Below, piece by piece: positions 20,960 to 31,130 of a stretch of DNA of 64,000 nt. The stretch covers positions 27,954 through 91,953 of the forward strand of contig PBBA01000002.1 of the NCBI GenBank assembly GCA_002716405.1. Direction: 5' to 3'. Within the stretch, counting starts at the first letter, position 1. Every line of letters starts with the position of its first letter. The notes under the pieces were generated by a model. The model saw only the letters and a list, made by a program, of their open reading frames with translations, made no database searches and had not been told where the DNA came from. The DNA comes from Chloroflexota bacterium (GTDB lineage Bacteria > Chloroflexota > Dehalococcoidia > UBA2979). The translations under genes were made by a program, and so were the position numbers.

Positions 20960-22765
20960 ATGACTCAGGAGACCCCTACGGAGAACTCAACTGTTCGTAT
21001 TCCAACAGCATTAGCAGTTGGTGAACTCGCAGAAATCCTTAATATTTCAGCCATAGATATCATCAAAGAGCTTATGAAAAATGGTGTGATGGCCAATGTT
21101 AATCAAGTTATTGACTTCGACACGGCAGCAATAGTTGCAACCGATCTAGGTTTTGAATTAGAAGAAGAAACGGATGAAATAAACTCTTCTGAATCTTCTT
21201 CAAAAGAGCAATTAACTGCTCAAAACACATCTTTACGCATACTCGAAAAAGAAAATACAAATTCACTTCCACGACCTCCAGTAGTCACAGTCCTCGGGCA
21301 TGTTGACCACGGAAAAACTACTTTATTAGATCGAATTCGACTTACCAATGTTGTAGATGCTGAAGCAGGGGGTATAACTCAACATATTGGTGCATATCAA
21401 ACTCAAACGAATGATGGTCGTACTATTACCTTCATAGATACTCCAGGACATGAAGCATTCACGGAAATGCGTGCGCGAGGTGCACAAATCACTGATGTCG
21501 CAATAATCGTGGTTGCAGCTGATGACGGATTAATGCCTCAAACCCGAGAAGCCATCGATCATGTTAAAGCAGCAGCAGTACCAATGGTTATAGCTATCAA
21601 TAAAGTGGATGTTGAAAACGCTGATGTAGCTCGAACAAAAGCACAACTACCGGAAGTAGATTTGATCCCAGAGGAATTTGGCGGAGAGCAAGTTGTTGTT
21701 GAAATTTCTGCTTTAGACGGAACAGGCATCGAAGAATTACTGGAAAGTGTTTTGTTAGTGTCAGATTTAGAAGAGCCAAAAGCTAATCCAAATAAACCAG
21801 CTATTGGTGTCATATTGGAAGCATCAAACGATCGTCATAAAGGTCCTATAGCCACCGTTCTGGTACAAACTGGTACTTTGCACCAAGGTGATGCAATTAT
21901 TAGTGGTTTGTCCAGTGGCCGTATTCGGACAATGTCAGATTATTCTGGCAACAGGATAGAAAATGCAGGGCCGTCCACACCAATTGAAATAACAGGTCTT
22001 AACTCTGTACCTCCAGCAGGAGAACGCTTTGAAGTCAGAGACAGTGAAAAACTGGCTAAACGTGAAGCAATAGATCGTCAGAGAGATTTTGAGGCAGGAA
22101 ATACTGGCAGAGAAACCGTGACATTAGATTCTTTATTCGGAGAAATTCATCAAGGAAACATAGAAAATATGCACATTATACTAAAAGTAGATGTGCACGG
22201 TTCTCTAGAACCACTAGTCCAAACACTTGAGGATCTTAACGAAGAAAATATAGCCCCTCGAGTTATTCATGCATCTGTCGGATCAGTAAATGAATCAGAT
22301 GTCCAGCTTGCAGTTGCCTCACAAGGCATCATTATAGGATTCAATGTGCAAATTGAAAATGGAGCTCACTTATTAGCTGAACAAGAGAAAGTAGAGATAC
22401 GAGAATATTCCATAATTTATGATATCGTTCAAGACATTACCCAAGCTGTTCAAGGTTTGCTAGATCCAATTTTTGAAGAAGAACAGGATGCTTCTGTGGA
22501 AGTTCGTCAGGTATTCCGCAAAGGAAGAAGAAATGCAATTGCAGGAAGTTATGTTAGAGATGGGAGTATCACACGTTCAAGCAAAGCAAGAGTACTTCGT
22601 GATGGTAATGTTGTTTATGAAGGAGATATTCTAAGTTTAAAAAGATTCGAAGATGACGTTCGTGAAGTTAATACCGGTCAAGAATGCGGCATCCAAGTAG
22701 ATGGATTCAATGAATTCGAAGAAGGTGATGAAATTATCATTTATCACTTAAAGCAAATTCGATAG
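20960..22765 (+). CDS. infB: Translation initiation factor IF-2 (short form)
   Basis: [74 protein letters not shown]. Confidence 0.96.
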   Translation: MTQETPTENSTVRIPTALAVGELAEILNISAIDIIKELMKNGVMANVNQVIDFDTAAIVATDLGFELEEETDEINSSESSSKEQLTAQNTSLRILEKENTNSLPRPPVVTVLGHVDHGKTTLLDRIRLTNVVDAEAGGITQHIGAYQTQTNDGRTITFIDTPGHEAFTEMRARGAQITDVAIIVVAADDGLMPQTREAIDHVKAAAVPMVIAINKVDVENADVARTKAQLPEVDLIPEEFGGEQVVVEISALDGTGIEELLESVLLVSDLEEPKANPNKPAIGVILEASNDRHKGPIATVLVQTGTLHQGDAIISGLSSGRIRTMSDYSGNRIENAGPSTPIEITGLNSVPPAGERFEVRDSEKLAKREAIDRQRDFEAGNTGRETVTLDSLFGEIHQGNIENMHIILKVDVHGSLEPLVQTLEDLNEENIAPRVIHASVGSVNESDVQLAVASQGIIIGFNVQIENGAHLLAEQEKVEIREYSIIYDIVQDITQAVQGLLDPIFEEEQDASVEVRQVFRKGRRNAIAGSYVRDGSITRSSKARVLRDGNVVYEGDILSLKRFEDDVREVNTGQECGIQVDGFNEFEEGDEIIIYHLKQIR

Positions 22766-22775
22766 TAGATTTCAA

Positions 22776-23141
22776 ATGAGCAAACGAACGGAAAAAGTTG
22801 GAGACCTGATCCAAACAGTACTTGCTGAACAAATTGATCGAAAATTAAAACATCCAGATATCACAAGTATAATGATTTCAATTACTCGTGTAGATGTTAC
22901 TCCTGATTTTAGCCATGCGAAAATATATGTAAGTATATTAGGTGATGAATTAAGTAGCACCAAAGCCATTGATGCTCTTACACATAGTTCCACCTACCTA
23001 CATAGGCAATTGATCCAAGAAATACATCTCCGCAAGATACCTAAATTGGAATTCATTGAAGATCGATCCATGGAAGAGTCAGAGAAATTCAATACTCTCC
23101 TTAAATCAATCGATGGGACATTTGATTTAAAAAAAGAATGA
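22776..23141 (+). CDS. rbfA: Ribosome-binding factor A
   Basis: RTEKVGDLIQTVLAEQIDRKLKHPDI..ITRVDVTPDFSHAKIYVSILGD; LHRQLIQEIHLRKIPKLEFIEDRSMEE. Confidence 0.92.
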   Translation: MSKRTEKVGDLIQTVLAEQIDRKLKHPDITSIMISITRVDVTPDFSHAKIYVSILGDELSSTKAIDALTHSSTYLHRQLIQEIHLRKIPKLEFIEDRSMEESEKFNTLLKSIDGTFDLKKE

Positions 23142-24064
23142 TGAATTTACGTGGATTTATAAATATCGATAAACCTAAAGATCTAACATCTTTTGATGTC
23201 GTTAGGGAAATTCGAAAAGCGACCAAAATAAAAAAAGTAGGGCATGCTGGTACTCTTGATCCTGATGCAACAGGAGTATTACCGATTGCAATTGGACAAG
23301 CTACTAGATTTCTTCCTTTTTTGGTCGATTCGACAAAAAAATATCGAGGTATAATTAGGTTTGGAATCAGCACTGATACATATGATTCTTCAGGAAGAAT
23401 AACAGCCCAAGAAGATGCATCAAATTTGACAAGGAATTCTATAAATGAAAACTTAAAACATTTCATTGGCGATATTCTTCAAAAACCACCTATCTACAGT
23501 GCAATTAAAAAAAATGGAGTCAGGGCATATACTATTGCCCGTCAAGGAAAGAGGGTCGATCTTGAACCTAGGAAAGTAAGGGTACTCGAATTAATACTTA
23601 AACGATTTGACTATTCTAATCCAAAACATCCTCTTGCAGAAATTGAAATAATTTGTGAAAAAGGATTTTATATACGTTCATTAGCACATGATTTAGGTTT
23701 AAAATTAGGTACTTATGGACATTTAGAAGAGTTATCACGTACACAAGTAGGCCAGTTCAAATTGGAAAATTCGGTAGATTTATCTCAGGCAAAAAAACTT
23801 TTAGAAAATGGAGATACTGATCAAATAGTTAATAGTATTGACTCTATTTTAGAAGATTGGCCAGCGATTATAATAGGACCTAATGATGTAGCGCGGATAT
23901 ATAACGGAGTAGATATACACATTAAGGACATACAAATGTCGTCACAACAATCTGATTACGATAATGCAAAATGTTATGGCCCCAATGGAGAATTAATTGC
24001 ATTGGTTAAAAAAAATAAGACTAATGGTGCTTGGCACCCTTATAAAGTAATTCAACCTAACTAA
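23138..24064 (+). CDS. truB: tRNA pseudouridine(55) synthase
   Basis: GFINIDKPKDLTSFDVV; KVGHAGTLDPDATGVLPIAIGQATRF; KPPIYSAIKKNGVRAYTIARQG. Confidence 0.94.
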   Translation: MMNLRGFINIDKPKDLTSFDVVREIRKATKIKKVGHAGTLDPDATGVLPIAIGQATRFLPFLVDSTKKYRGIIRFGISTDTYDSSGRITAQEDASNLTRNSINENLKHFIGDILQKPPIYSAIKKNGVRAYTIARQGKRVDLEPRKVRVLELILKRFDYSNPKHPLAEIEIICEKGFYIRSLAHDLGLKLGTYGHLEELSRTQVGQFKLENSVDLSQAKKLLENGDTDQIVNSIDSILEDWPAIIIGPNDVARIYNGVDIHIKDIQMSSQQSDYDNAKCYGPNGELIALVKKNKTNGAWHPYKVIQPN

Positions 24065-24933
24065 CTTGCTTCAAGTGCTAAGCGATAGAAAGTTTCACTA
24101 CGTGGATTTGGTACTGTATCAAATTTCCTTAACGCCAATAAAGGTCTCATAGCCACAGGGCTATTATCAAATCTCCTCAAAGCATGAAGTCCATTTTCGG
24201 CAATTCCTTCTGGTAAAACACTACATCCCATTCCGAGGTACACCAATTGCTTTAAGACTTCTGGACTATCACTTTCTAAAACTACCCTTGGAACTATTCC
24301 TCTATTCGCTAAACCTTGATCAATAAACGACCTTGTCTGTCGACCTTCTGGATAAAGAAACCAATCACTTTTATCGACAGATTTTTGATCGTCTGGGGCA
24401 TATAAAAAAAGAGGTTCTTGGCGTAATTCTGTAACATTAAAATCATCAACAATCGGACCGAAAACAAATGCCAAATCAATATCTGATTGCCTTAATTTTT
24501 CGAGTAAGTTAGCACTATGATCGACTACTAATTTAAGATCAACTTCAGGATACAAATTACGAAAATCTCTAACAGCAGCAGGTATCAAATAAAGACTAGC
24601 AGCGTCGATCATACCTACACGTAGATTACCAACTGATCCTTTTTTAAAATCTTCAACCCATTGAAATATTTCTCCGGAAGAACTTAGAACATCTTGAGAA
24701 AAATCAAGAAAGCGTTCACCTATTGCAGTCAGTTCGAAACGACCACTTCTTTTCTTAAATAATGGTGCTTGAATGCGTTTTTCAATTTCTGAGATGGCTT
24801 GTGATAATGCGGGCTGACTTATGCCGAGATGGCGACTGGCGATGGTCACACTCTCAGAGTGATACACTTCGTGAAAATACATTAATTGTAAAAAACTGAT
24901 TTTCAGGAAGGAACTAGGTAAATCTTTTTTCAT
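24061..24933 (-). CDS. LysR-family transcriptional regulator
   Basis: N-terminal HTH: SFLQLMYFHEVYHSESVTIASRHLGISQPALSQAISEIEKRIQAPLFKKRSGRFELTAIGERFL; periplasmic-binding-like effector domain. Confidence 0.92.
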   Translation of the reverse strand: MKKDLPSSFLKISFLQLMYFHEVYHSESVTIASRHLGISQPALSQAISEIEKRIQAPLFKKRSGRFELTAIGERFLDFSQDVLSSSGEIFQWVEDFKKGSVGNLRVGMIDAASLYLIPAAVRDFRNLYPEVDLKLVVDHSANLLEKLRQSDIDLAFVFGPIVDDFNVTELRQEPLFLYAPDDQKSVDKSDWFLYPEGRQTRSFIDQGLANRGIVPRVVLESDSPEVLKQLVYLGMGCSVLPEGIAENGLHALRRFDNSPVAMRPLLALRKFDTVPNPRSETFYRLALEAS

Positions 24934-24936
24934 ATT

Positions 24937-24951
24937 ATAAGTTTTTCTTAT
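24937..24951. promoter_or_regulatory. Candidate LysR box (T-N11-A inverted repeat)
   Basis: ATAAG-ttttt-CTTAT perfect inverted repeat in the intergenic region divergent to ino1, 4 nt from the LysR start codon. Confidence 0.45.
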
Positions 24952-25013
24952 TAGACTATATAATATAATTCATTATACCAATATATGTAACAAAATATAA
25001 ACGGAAGATTATT

Positions 25014-26129
25014 ATGGCAGATAAAATCAATGTAGCGATAATTGGGCTAGGAAATTGTGCATCCTCATTAGTGCAAGGAATCGAATTTTATAAAGAAGCA
25101 GGAGCAGAGGATAAAATCCCAGGACTGATGCATCCTGTACTAGGTGATTATCACATTAGTGATATTAATATTTCAGCTGCTTTTGATATTGATAGTGACA
25201 AAGTTGGTAAAGATATTTCTGAAGCCATTTTTGCTGGTCAAAATAATACTTACAAATTTACTGATGTCCCTCAACAGTCAGTAAAGGTGAGTAGAGGGAT
25301 GACGCATGATGGACTAGGGAAATATTTATCTGATGTTATAACGCCCGCTGAAGGAACCACTGACGACATAGTGGGAATTTTAAAAGATACGAACACACAT
25401 GTAGTAATCAATTATCTACCCGTAGGATCTGAAACAGCTACAAAATGGTATGTTGAACAAGTTTTGCAAGCTGGTTGTGCCTTCATCAACTGCATCCCTG
25501 TTTTTATAGCCAGAGAAGAATATTGGGGAAATCGTTTTAAGCAAGCAAATTTACCCATTATAGGAGACGATATAAAATCGCAAGTAGGAGCGACTATTTT
25601 ACATCGTTTGCTTGTTCGCTTGTTCCAAGATCGTGGAGTACAAATTGATCGTACTTATCAATTAAATTTTGGTGGCAATACAGATTTTTTAAATATGCTT
25701 GAAAGAGAACGTTTAGAATCTAAGAAAATATCAAAAACAAACGCTGTTACATCACAAATAGAATATGATGTACCAGATGCTGATGTTCATGTCGGCCCTT
25801 CAGATCATGTACCATGGTTACTAGATCGGAAATGGTGTCACATAAGAGTAGAAGGAACTACTTTCGGAAACGTACCCTTGAACTTAGAAACAAAGTTAGA
25901 AGTTTGGGACAGTCCTAATTCAGCTGGTGTCGTTATTGACGCTATAAGACTAGCTAAAATAGGCCTGGATCGTGGTTTATCAGGTCCACTGTTAGAACCT
26001 TCCGCATATTTTATGAAATCACCACCAGTACAAATTCGTGATGAAGAAGCTAGACTAGGAGTAGAGGCCTTTATTTCAGGGGAAACTTTAGATTCACCAA
26101 TTGTTAATGTCGCAAAAAACAACAGTTAA
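25014..26129 (+). CDS. ino1: myo-inositol-1-phosphate synthase
   Basis: [90 protein letters not shown]. Confidence 0.94.
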   Translation: MADKINVAIIGLGNCASSLVQGIEFYKEAGAEDKIPGLMHPVLGDYHISDINISAAFDIDSDKVGKDISEAIFAGQNNTYKFTDVPQQSVKVSRGMTHDGLGKYLSDVITPAEGTTDDIVGILKDTNTHVVINYLPVGSETATKWYVEQVLQAGCAFINCIPVFIAREEYWGNRFKQANLPIIGDDIKSQVGATILHRLLVRLFQDRGVQIDRTYQLNFGGNTDFLNMLERERLESKKISKTNAVTSQIEYDVPDADVHVGPSDHVPWLLDRKWCHIRVEGTTFGNVPLNLETKLEVWDSPNSAGVVIDAIRLAKIGLDRGLSGPLLEPSAYFMKSPPVQIRDEEARLGVEAFISGETLDSPIVNVAKNNS

Positions 26130-26175
26130 TAATTAATATTTTATTACTTTAAATGATTCTTAGGCATTTCAACTA

Positions 26176-26197
26176 CTACTATATCTAGCTATAGTAG
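26176..26197. promoter_or_regulatory. Inverted repeat immediately upstream of the CDP-alcohol phosphatidyltransferase gene
   Basis: CTACTATA-tctagc-TATAGTAG, perfect 8-bp arms, ending 5 nt before ATG 26203. Confidence 0.5.
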
Positions 26198-26202
26198 CAA
26201 TC

Positions 26203-26793
26203 ATGCAATTACTTCCAAAACGACCGCCAAAAAAATTAATGGATCCTGTGGTTGATTTTTTAATTTCACTTGGAATAACACCCAATATGCTTACAGTTTG
26301 TGGCTTTTTCGGAAGTGTATTTGCTGCTTTCATAATTGCTACAGGAAATTTTTTTATTGGAGGTATTTTTGTCTTGCTTTTTAGTGCAATCGATATGTTC
26401 GATGGAGCAGTAGCAAGAAAATCAGAAAAAAATAGTAATTATGGTGCAGTTTTAGATTCAACATTAGATCGATTCTCAGAAATAGCAATACTAGGTGGAG
26501 TATTCATGCATTCCATTAATGAAAATAATGAACCATTAGCAATTTTATGTTTTTTTGCATTAAGTGGATCATTAATGGTGTCATATATACGAGCACGAGG
26601 GGAAGGTCTAGGTATATCTTTAAATAATGGATTTGCCCCACGCCCAGAAAGAATAATAATTATATCAGTAGCATTAATCTTTAATTGGGTACTGTACGCA
26701 ATCATAATATTACTTGCAATTACTTGGATCACAAGTATGCAAAGGTTGTTTAAAGCAAGAGTACTCCTAAGTAGCAAAAAAGGTAATGATTGA
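26203..26793 (+). CDS. CDP-alcohol phosphatidyltransferase (likely phosphatidylinositol-phosphate synthase type)
   Basis: CDP-OH-P motif DMFDGAVARKSEKNSNYGAVLDSTLDR; adjacent to ino1. Confidence 0.88.
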   Translation: MQLLPKRPPKKLMDPVVDFLISLGITPNMLTVCGFFGSVFAAFIIATGNFFIGGIFVLLFSAIDMFDGAVARKSEKNSNYGAVLDSTLDRFSEIAILGGVFMHSINENNEPLAILCFFALSGSLMVSYIRARGEGLGISLNNGFAPRPERIIIISVALIFNWVLYAIIILLAITWITSMQRLFKARVLLSSKKGND

Positions 26794-27625
26794 AATGATA
26801 CCAGGACCATTAGATAATTCAGACTCTCTTCAAATAAGTCGCTACCTTCAGGAAAGAATGATCAATCGTGTCGGAATAGATATCTGGTCGCGGAATGATT
26901 CAGGACTGGTAAGAACCGATCGGGACACTTGTACTCACTGTGAAGATAGTATTGCACTAAGTAGACAGCTAGTCAGCCTCCATCCAGGTTTATCCTTAAC
27001 TAAATACGATCTTGATGAACATTCAGATAGAGCAAATTCTGCAAACATAAATCTCGCACCTTCTGTGGTATTGCGTGGATCTGGAAAATCTATAAAGCTA
27101 AGCGGCATGTTTTCTGGTGCTATATTTCCAGCATTACTGGACTTAATTGGTTTTCTATCACAAGGAACTTCACCTTTAGCTGATGAAGATCTTACTGCTA
27201 TACAATCAGTTTCAGAACCAATGCACATTGAAGTTATGGTGACACCATTTGATCCCTTCTCTCCACATATGATTCGTCTACTAGGTGCTCTGGCGACAGA
27301 GATTGAATTGATTGATCTAGAAATCGTCGAATTGGCACAATACCCTGTCCTAGCAAAACAGCGTAACATCAGTGAAATTCCAACCATCATAATTAATGAC
27401 AAAAGATTCACAGGTGTTTGGGATTTAGCACCAATGGTTAATCAGATTTACAAAGTAGTCAATGGAGATTCTGAACCAGTTATAAGAGAAAAAATAATGA
27501 GTGTCCCTTATATTTCTGAAGAAGAAGCAATTGAAAGAGCACGCGAAGAATTAGCACGACAACAAGGGCAAATAGGATCAAATACTGGGGAAAATACAAG
27601 TCCAGGAGGTTTAATTATCCCCTAA
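26786..27625 (+). CDS. Tandem thioredoxin-fold protein (PDO/glutaredoxin-like)
   Basis: First half carries DTCTHCED (CxxC); second half VMVTPFDPFSPHMIRLL..ISEIPTIIINDKRFTG keeps the fold and cis-Pro motif but lacks the cysteines. Confidence 0.7.
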   Translation: MIEMIPGPLDNSDSLQISRYLQERMINRVGIDIWSRNDSGLVRTDRDTCTHCEDSIALSRQLVSLHPGLSLTKYDLDEHSDRANSANINLAPSVVLRGSGKSIKLSGMFSGAIFPALLDLIGFLSQGTSPLADEDLTAIQSVSEPMHIEVMVTPFDPFSPHMIRLLGALATEIELIDLEIVELAQYPVLAKQRNISEIPTIIINDKRFTGVWDLAPMVNQIYKVVNGDSEPVIREKIMSVPYISEEEAIERAREELARQQGQIGSNTGENTSPGGLIIP

Positions 27626-27641
27626 CTAACAACAATTTTTT

Positions 27642-29048
27642 TTATTTCTTTTTGCTTGGCCATTTCCAGATAAGTATTCCTAAAACAATCAATACCAGAG
27701 ACAAAAATACAGTTGCAATAACAATAATTAATCCAATTGATTGGATCGAGCTGTTACTCGAACTATTAGTTTTTTCTACGGAATCTCTACTTGAAGATAA
27801 TTCAACTTGTGAAGACTCAATAGACCCCGAACTAGGAGCAATATTGACTTGCGTAGGAATACTTAAAGGAACCCGAGTAGCTACAGGTGTGACTATTATA
27901 TTTTTGGAAGGCGAATTAAAATTCAGAGATTCGAGTCCATTAGCATTTCGCCATTGATTATAAAGTTGGTTTGTATCAAAGTCATAAATTTTATTCAATG
28001 CATCATCAATAGGATCGCCAGCTTTAATTGATGCAAAAAGTCTAGCAAAAAGTTCTTGTCCATACTGATCAATTAAATAGTCAACAGTTGACCAAGACTG
28101 TCCATAAAAGAGATTAACTAAATTAGGATCATTCGATGGAGCAGTAAGTGAGCGAAGATTCAATGTCTTATCAGAGCTTATAGCACGTTGTACTGCAGCC
28201 TTATACGGACCAAGACTTCCTTGCATGTACACTGCAGTGCCCTCATCTAACCAAGCGGGAACACGTGTGAACGGTCCATCACCTGCTACTTTTGTTACAA
28301 GGTGAGCAGCTTCGTGACGTACAACCGCTATAGCAGGCTGAAATGCAAAAATTAAATCAGGAGCCACCCTTTGTCCTGCAGTAGTAACACTTGAATCATA
28401 AACTGCAGAACGAGGACGCTGAGCCAATTCACCTTCTCGAGGCGTTCGCCACATTATCAATTTAACGGGATAGTCAATACGAGTTTTTAAAAGTAGTTCT
28501 GTTTCTAAAATAGCATTTTTCATGGCGAGAAAATTTCTCATAGCATTGTCTTCTTGTGAACCATACCAATAGACACTAAATCTATCCTCAGAGAATGACT
28601 GCCATTCATAACGTCCATCAAGGAAAATTAATTTTTCCTCTTCAGTTACAAAACTTCCTTCATTTTCTTTAAAAATTTCCCAATGTACTAACAAGTGGGA
28701 TCCTACAGGAATATAACGATCAGCACTGATCATTTCCATTTCAAAAACAGCTTGGTAAGTGAAATTAGAGGATTCATTTAACTTCGCGATTCCATCACCA
28801 CTTATATCACCATAAGGATTAAGTATTTTATAAAAAAACCTGACTTCTTTAAGGTTCAAATCATTCTCAATATCTATAGTAAATGAAGCACTTAAAGGAT
28901 CTCTTGTCACAATGTTAGTGGATGAAATATCCAAAGTTTGAGCAGATAACATTTGGTAACACCACAAATAAGAAAATAAACCAATAAGAAAGAAAATGGT
29001 AATTCTTACAAAATTTCTAAAACTAATTTGAAACATTAAGTTATACAC
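27642..29048 (-). CDS. Membrane-anchored gluzincin (peptidase MA-like) metallopeptidase
   Basis: N-terminal signal/TM, AVVRHEAAHLVTKVAGDG..VPAWLDEGTAVYMQG (HExxH + E), C-terminal TM IGLIIVIATVFLSLVLIVLGILIW. Confidence 0.82.
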   Translation of the reverse strand: MYNLMFQISFRNFVRITIFFLIGLFSYLWCYQMLSAQTLDISSTNIVTRDPLSASFTIDIENDLNLKEVRFFYKILNPYGDISGDGIAKLNESSNFTYQAVFEMEMISADRYIPVGSHLLVHWEIFKENEGSFVTEEEKLIFLDGRYEWQSFSEDRFSVYWYGSQEDNAMRNFLAMKNAILETELLLKTRIDYPVKLIMWRTPREGELAQRPRSAVYDSSVTTAGQRVAPDLIFAFQPAIAVVRHEAAHLVTKVAGDGPFTRVPAWLDEGTAVYMQGSLGPYKAAVQRAISSDKTLNLRSLTAPSNDPNLVNLFYGQSWSTVDYLIDQYGQELFARLFASIKAGDPIDDALNKIYDFDTNQLYNQWRNANGLESLNFNSPSKNIIVTPVATRVPLSIPTQVNIAPSSGSIESSQVELSSSRDSVEKTNSSSNSSIQSIGLIIVIATVFLSLVLIVLGILIWKWPSKKK

Positions 29049-30151
29049 TCACAGTATTTCGCAAAAAAGCGACAATAAAGTCATCAATATCACCATCCAA
29101 AACTTTATCTGTATCATTAATTTCAACTTGAGTTCTGAGGTCTTTTACCATCCGGTATGGTTGCAATACATACGAACGAATTTGATTCCCCCATCCCGCT
29201 TGAACATGCTCTCCTTTTAACTTTGCCTGCTCTTCTTCAATTTTTTGAATTTCTAAATCAAGCAACTTAGATTCAAGTACTCTCAATGCACTCTCACGAT
29301 TTCTCGATTGTGAACGCTCATTTTGACAAGTTACAACTATTCCTGTTGGAAGGTGAGTAATACGAACTGCAGTATCATTTTTCTGCACATTTTGACCACC
29401 ATTTCCACTTGCTCTATAAGTATCTATACGTAATTCATCCCCATTAATATCTACATTGATATCTCCGTCAGTTGCTTCTGGAACTGTCTCAACTAGAGCA
29501 AAACTAGTATGTCGTGCATGTGATGAATCAAAAGGAGAAATCCTAACTAATCTATGCACCCCTTTTTCTGATTTCAGAAGGCCATACGCATTTTCACCAG
29601 TAATTTTTACTTCGACAGACTTAATGCCTGCCTCATCTCCACTATTTATTGCAAGGATTTGTGAACGAAAACCGCGATTATCTGACCAGCGTAAATACAT
29701 TCGTAATAACATTTCTGCCCAATCTTGAGCCTCCGTACCACCTGCTCCAGCATGGATAGAAAAAACCACATTCCGATGGTCATACTCATCACCTAGAATA
29801 AGACCCAATTCTAATGATTCAAATTCCTTGTTTATGATACCTAGTTCATTATTTAAATCATCTTGCAATAAATCACGTTCATCTGGAGAGGCCTCACCAA
29901 CTAGAGAAAGCAAATCTTGAATTTCAGATAACTTAAATTCAAGTGATTGCCAAGTATTAATTATACCTTCAAGTTTTGATATTTCTTTCATTACACCTTG
30001 AGCATAATTACGATCGCTCCACAGATCGGGAGCTTCAGCAGTTTTTTTTAGCTCGTCTAAACGATTCTGGTGTTGTGACAAGTCAAAGCCGCACCTGTAT
30101 GTCACGGACTTTTTGTAAAAGTTCAGCTACTTTTTGTTCGATTTCTTGCAT
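29041..30151 (-). CDS. prfB: Peptide chain release factor 2, expressed via programmed +1 frameshift at CTT TGA C (30083-30088)
   Basis: Main frame has GGQNVQKNDTAVRITHLPTGIVV (GGQ); the zero frame from ATG 30151 (MQEIEQKVAELLQKVRDIQVRL) ends at in-frame TGA 30085-30083. Confidence 0.93.
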
Positions 30152-30183
30152 AACACAATTTTCCTATGGAAAAACACTATTGA

Positions 30184-31065
30184 CTAGTATTTAAGTTCTC
30201 TTGCATTCAACGTGTTCTTTAATAGCATTGCTCGGGTAATCGGACCCACACCTCCAGGGACAGGGGTGATGGCACTAGTCACCATCTTGACATTTTCAAA
30301 ATCAACATCACCTACTAATCTATACCCTTGCTTTCTAGAAAGATCATCAACACGATTAACACCTACATCTATCACGACTGCACCTGGACGAACCATATCT
30401 GCTGTGACAGTATTAGGATGCCCTGTAGCAGCGACTATAATATCAGCGTTTGAAGTCACCTCTTTTAGATTCTTTGTGCCTGTATGTGCAATTGTGACTG
30501 TTGCATTACCACGTGTATTTTTTTGTGCAAGGAGTAATGCTAATGGTTTACCCACCAAATTCGAACGACCAATAATTACAATATTTTCCCCATCAATATT
30601 AATGTTACTCCGAACTATCAATTCTCTTACTGCTGCAGGAGTTGCAGGAATGAACCGAGGGACCCCTTGAAGTAAAAGTCCTAAATTGACAGGATGTAAA
30701 CCGTCAACATCTTTATCTGGAGACAAGTGAAAATCGATTGCATCTGAATCTAAATGCGAAGGCAAAGGTTTTTGAAGAATAGCAGCATCAGTTTGATCAT
30801 CAGCATTTACCTTATCAATTAGATCGATGACTTCGCTCATTGTTACTGAGTCATTAAGTTGAGAAAGAGAACCAGTTATCCCTACTTCCGAGCAATCTTT
30901 TAATTTCAATCGGACATATGTCTCTGAAGCAGTATTACTCCCGATCATTATCACGTGTAGATGTGGAGCTCTTAAACCATCACGAACCATTAGTTCCACA
31001 TCCCGTTTAATCTCGGAACGTATCTTTGTAGCTATAGCATTTCCATCAAGAATATGTGATTTCAT
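30184..31065 (-). CDS. folD: Bifunctional methylenetetrahydrofolate dehydrogenase/cyclohydrolase
   Basis: SNTASETYVRLKLKDCSEVGI; DAAILQKPLPSHLDSDAIDFHLSPDKDVDGLHPVNLG; GRSNLVGKPLALLL; TPVPGGVGPITRAML. ATG 31065 preferred; the track start is 31095. Confidence 0.94.
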   Translation of the reverse strand: MKSHILDGNAIATKIRSEIKRDVELMVRDGLRAPHLHVIMIGSNTASETYVRLKLKDCSEVGITGSLSQLNDSVTMSEVIDLIDKVNADDQTDAAILQKPLPSHLDSDAIDFHLSPDKDVDGLHPVNLGLLLQGVPRFIPATPAAVRELIVRSNINIDGENIVIIGRSNLVGKPLALLLAQKNTRGNATVTIAHTGTKNLKEVTSNADIIVAATGHPNTVTADMVRPGAVVIDVGVNRVDDLSRKQGYRLVGDVDFENVKMVTSAITPVPGGVGPITRAMLLKNTLNARELKY

Positions 31066-31130
31066 ACAATATCTATTGTAGCCTATATAAACCATGAAAC
31101 ATCAATTTTAGTGATACATTAGGTTTCTAC

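Noticed and set aside
20761-21024. 87-aa plus ORF bridging nusA and infB (possible YlxR?)
   Set aside because: Out-of-frame translation of the nusA tail and infB start; Met/Lys/Thr low complexity, with no YlxR motifs.
26439-26810. 123-aa minus ORF opposite the CDP-alcohol transferase
   Set aside because: Antisense to a gene with a clear catalytic motif.
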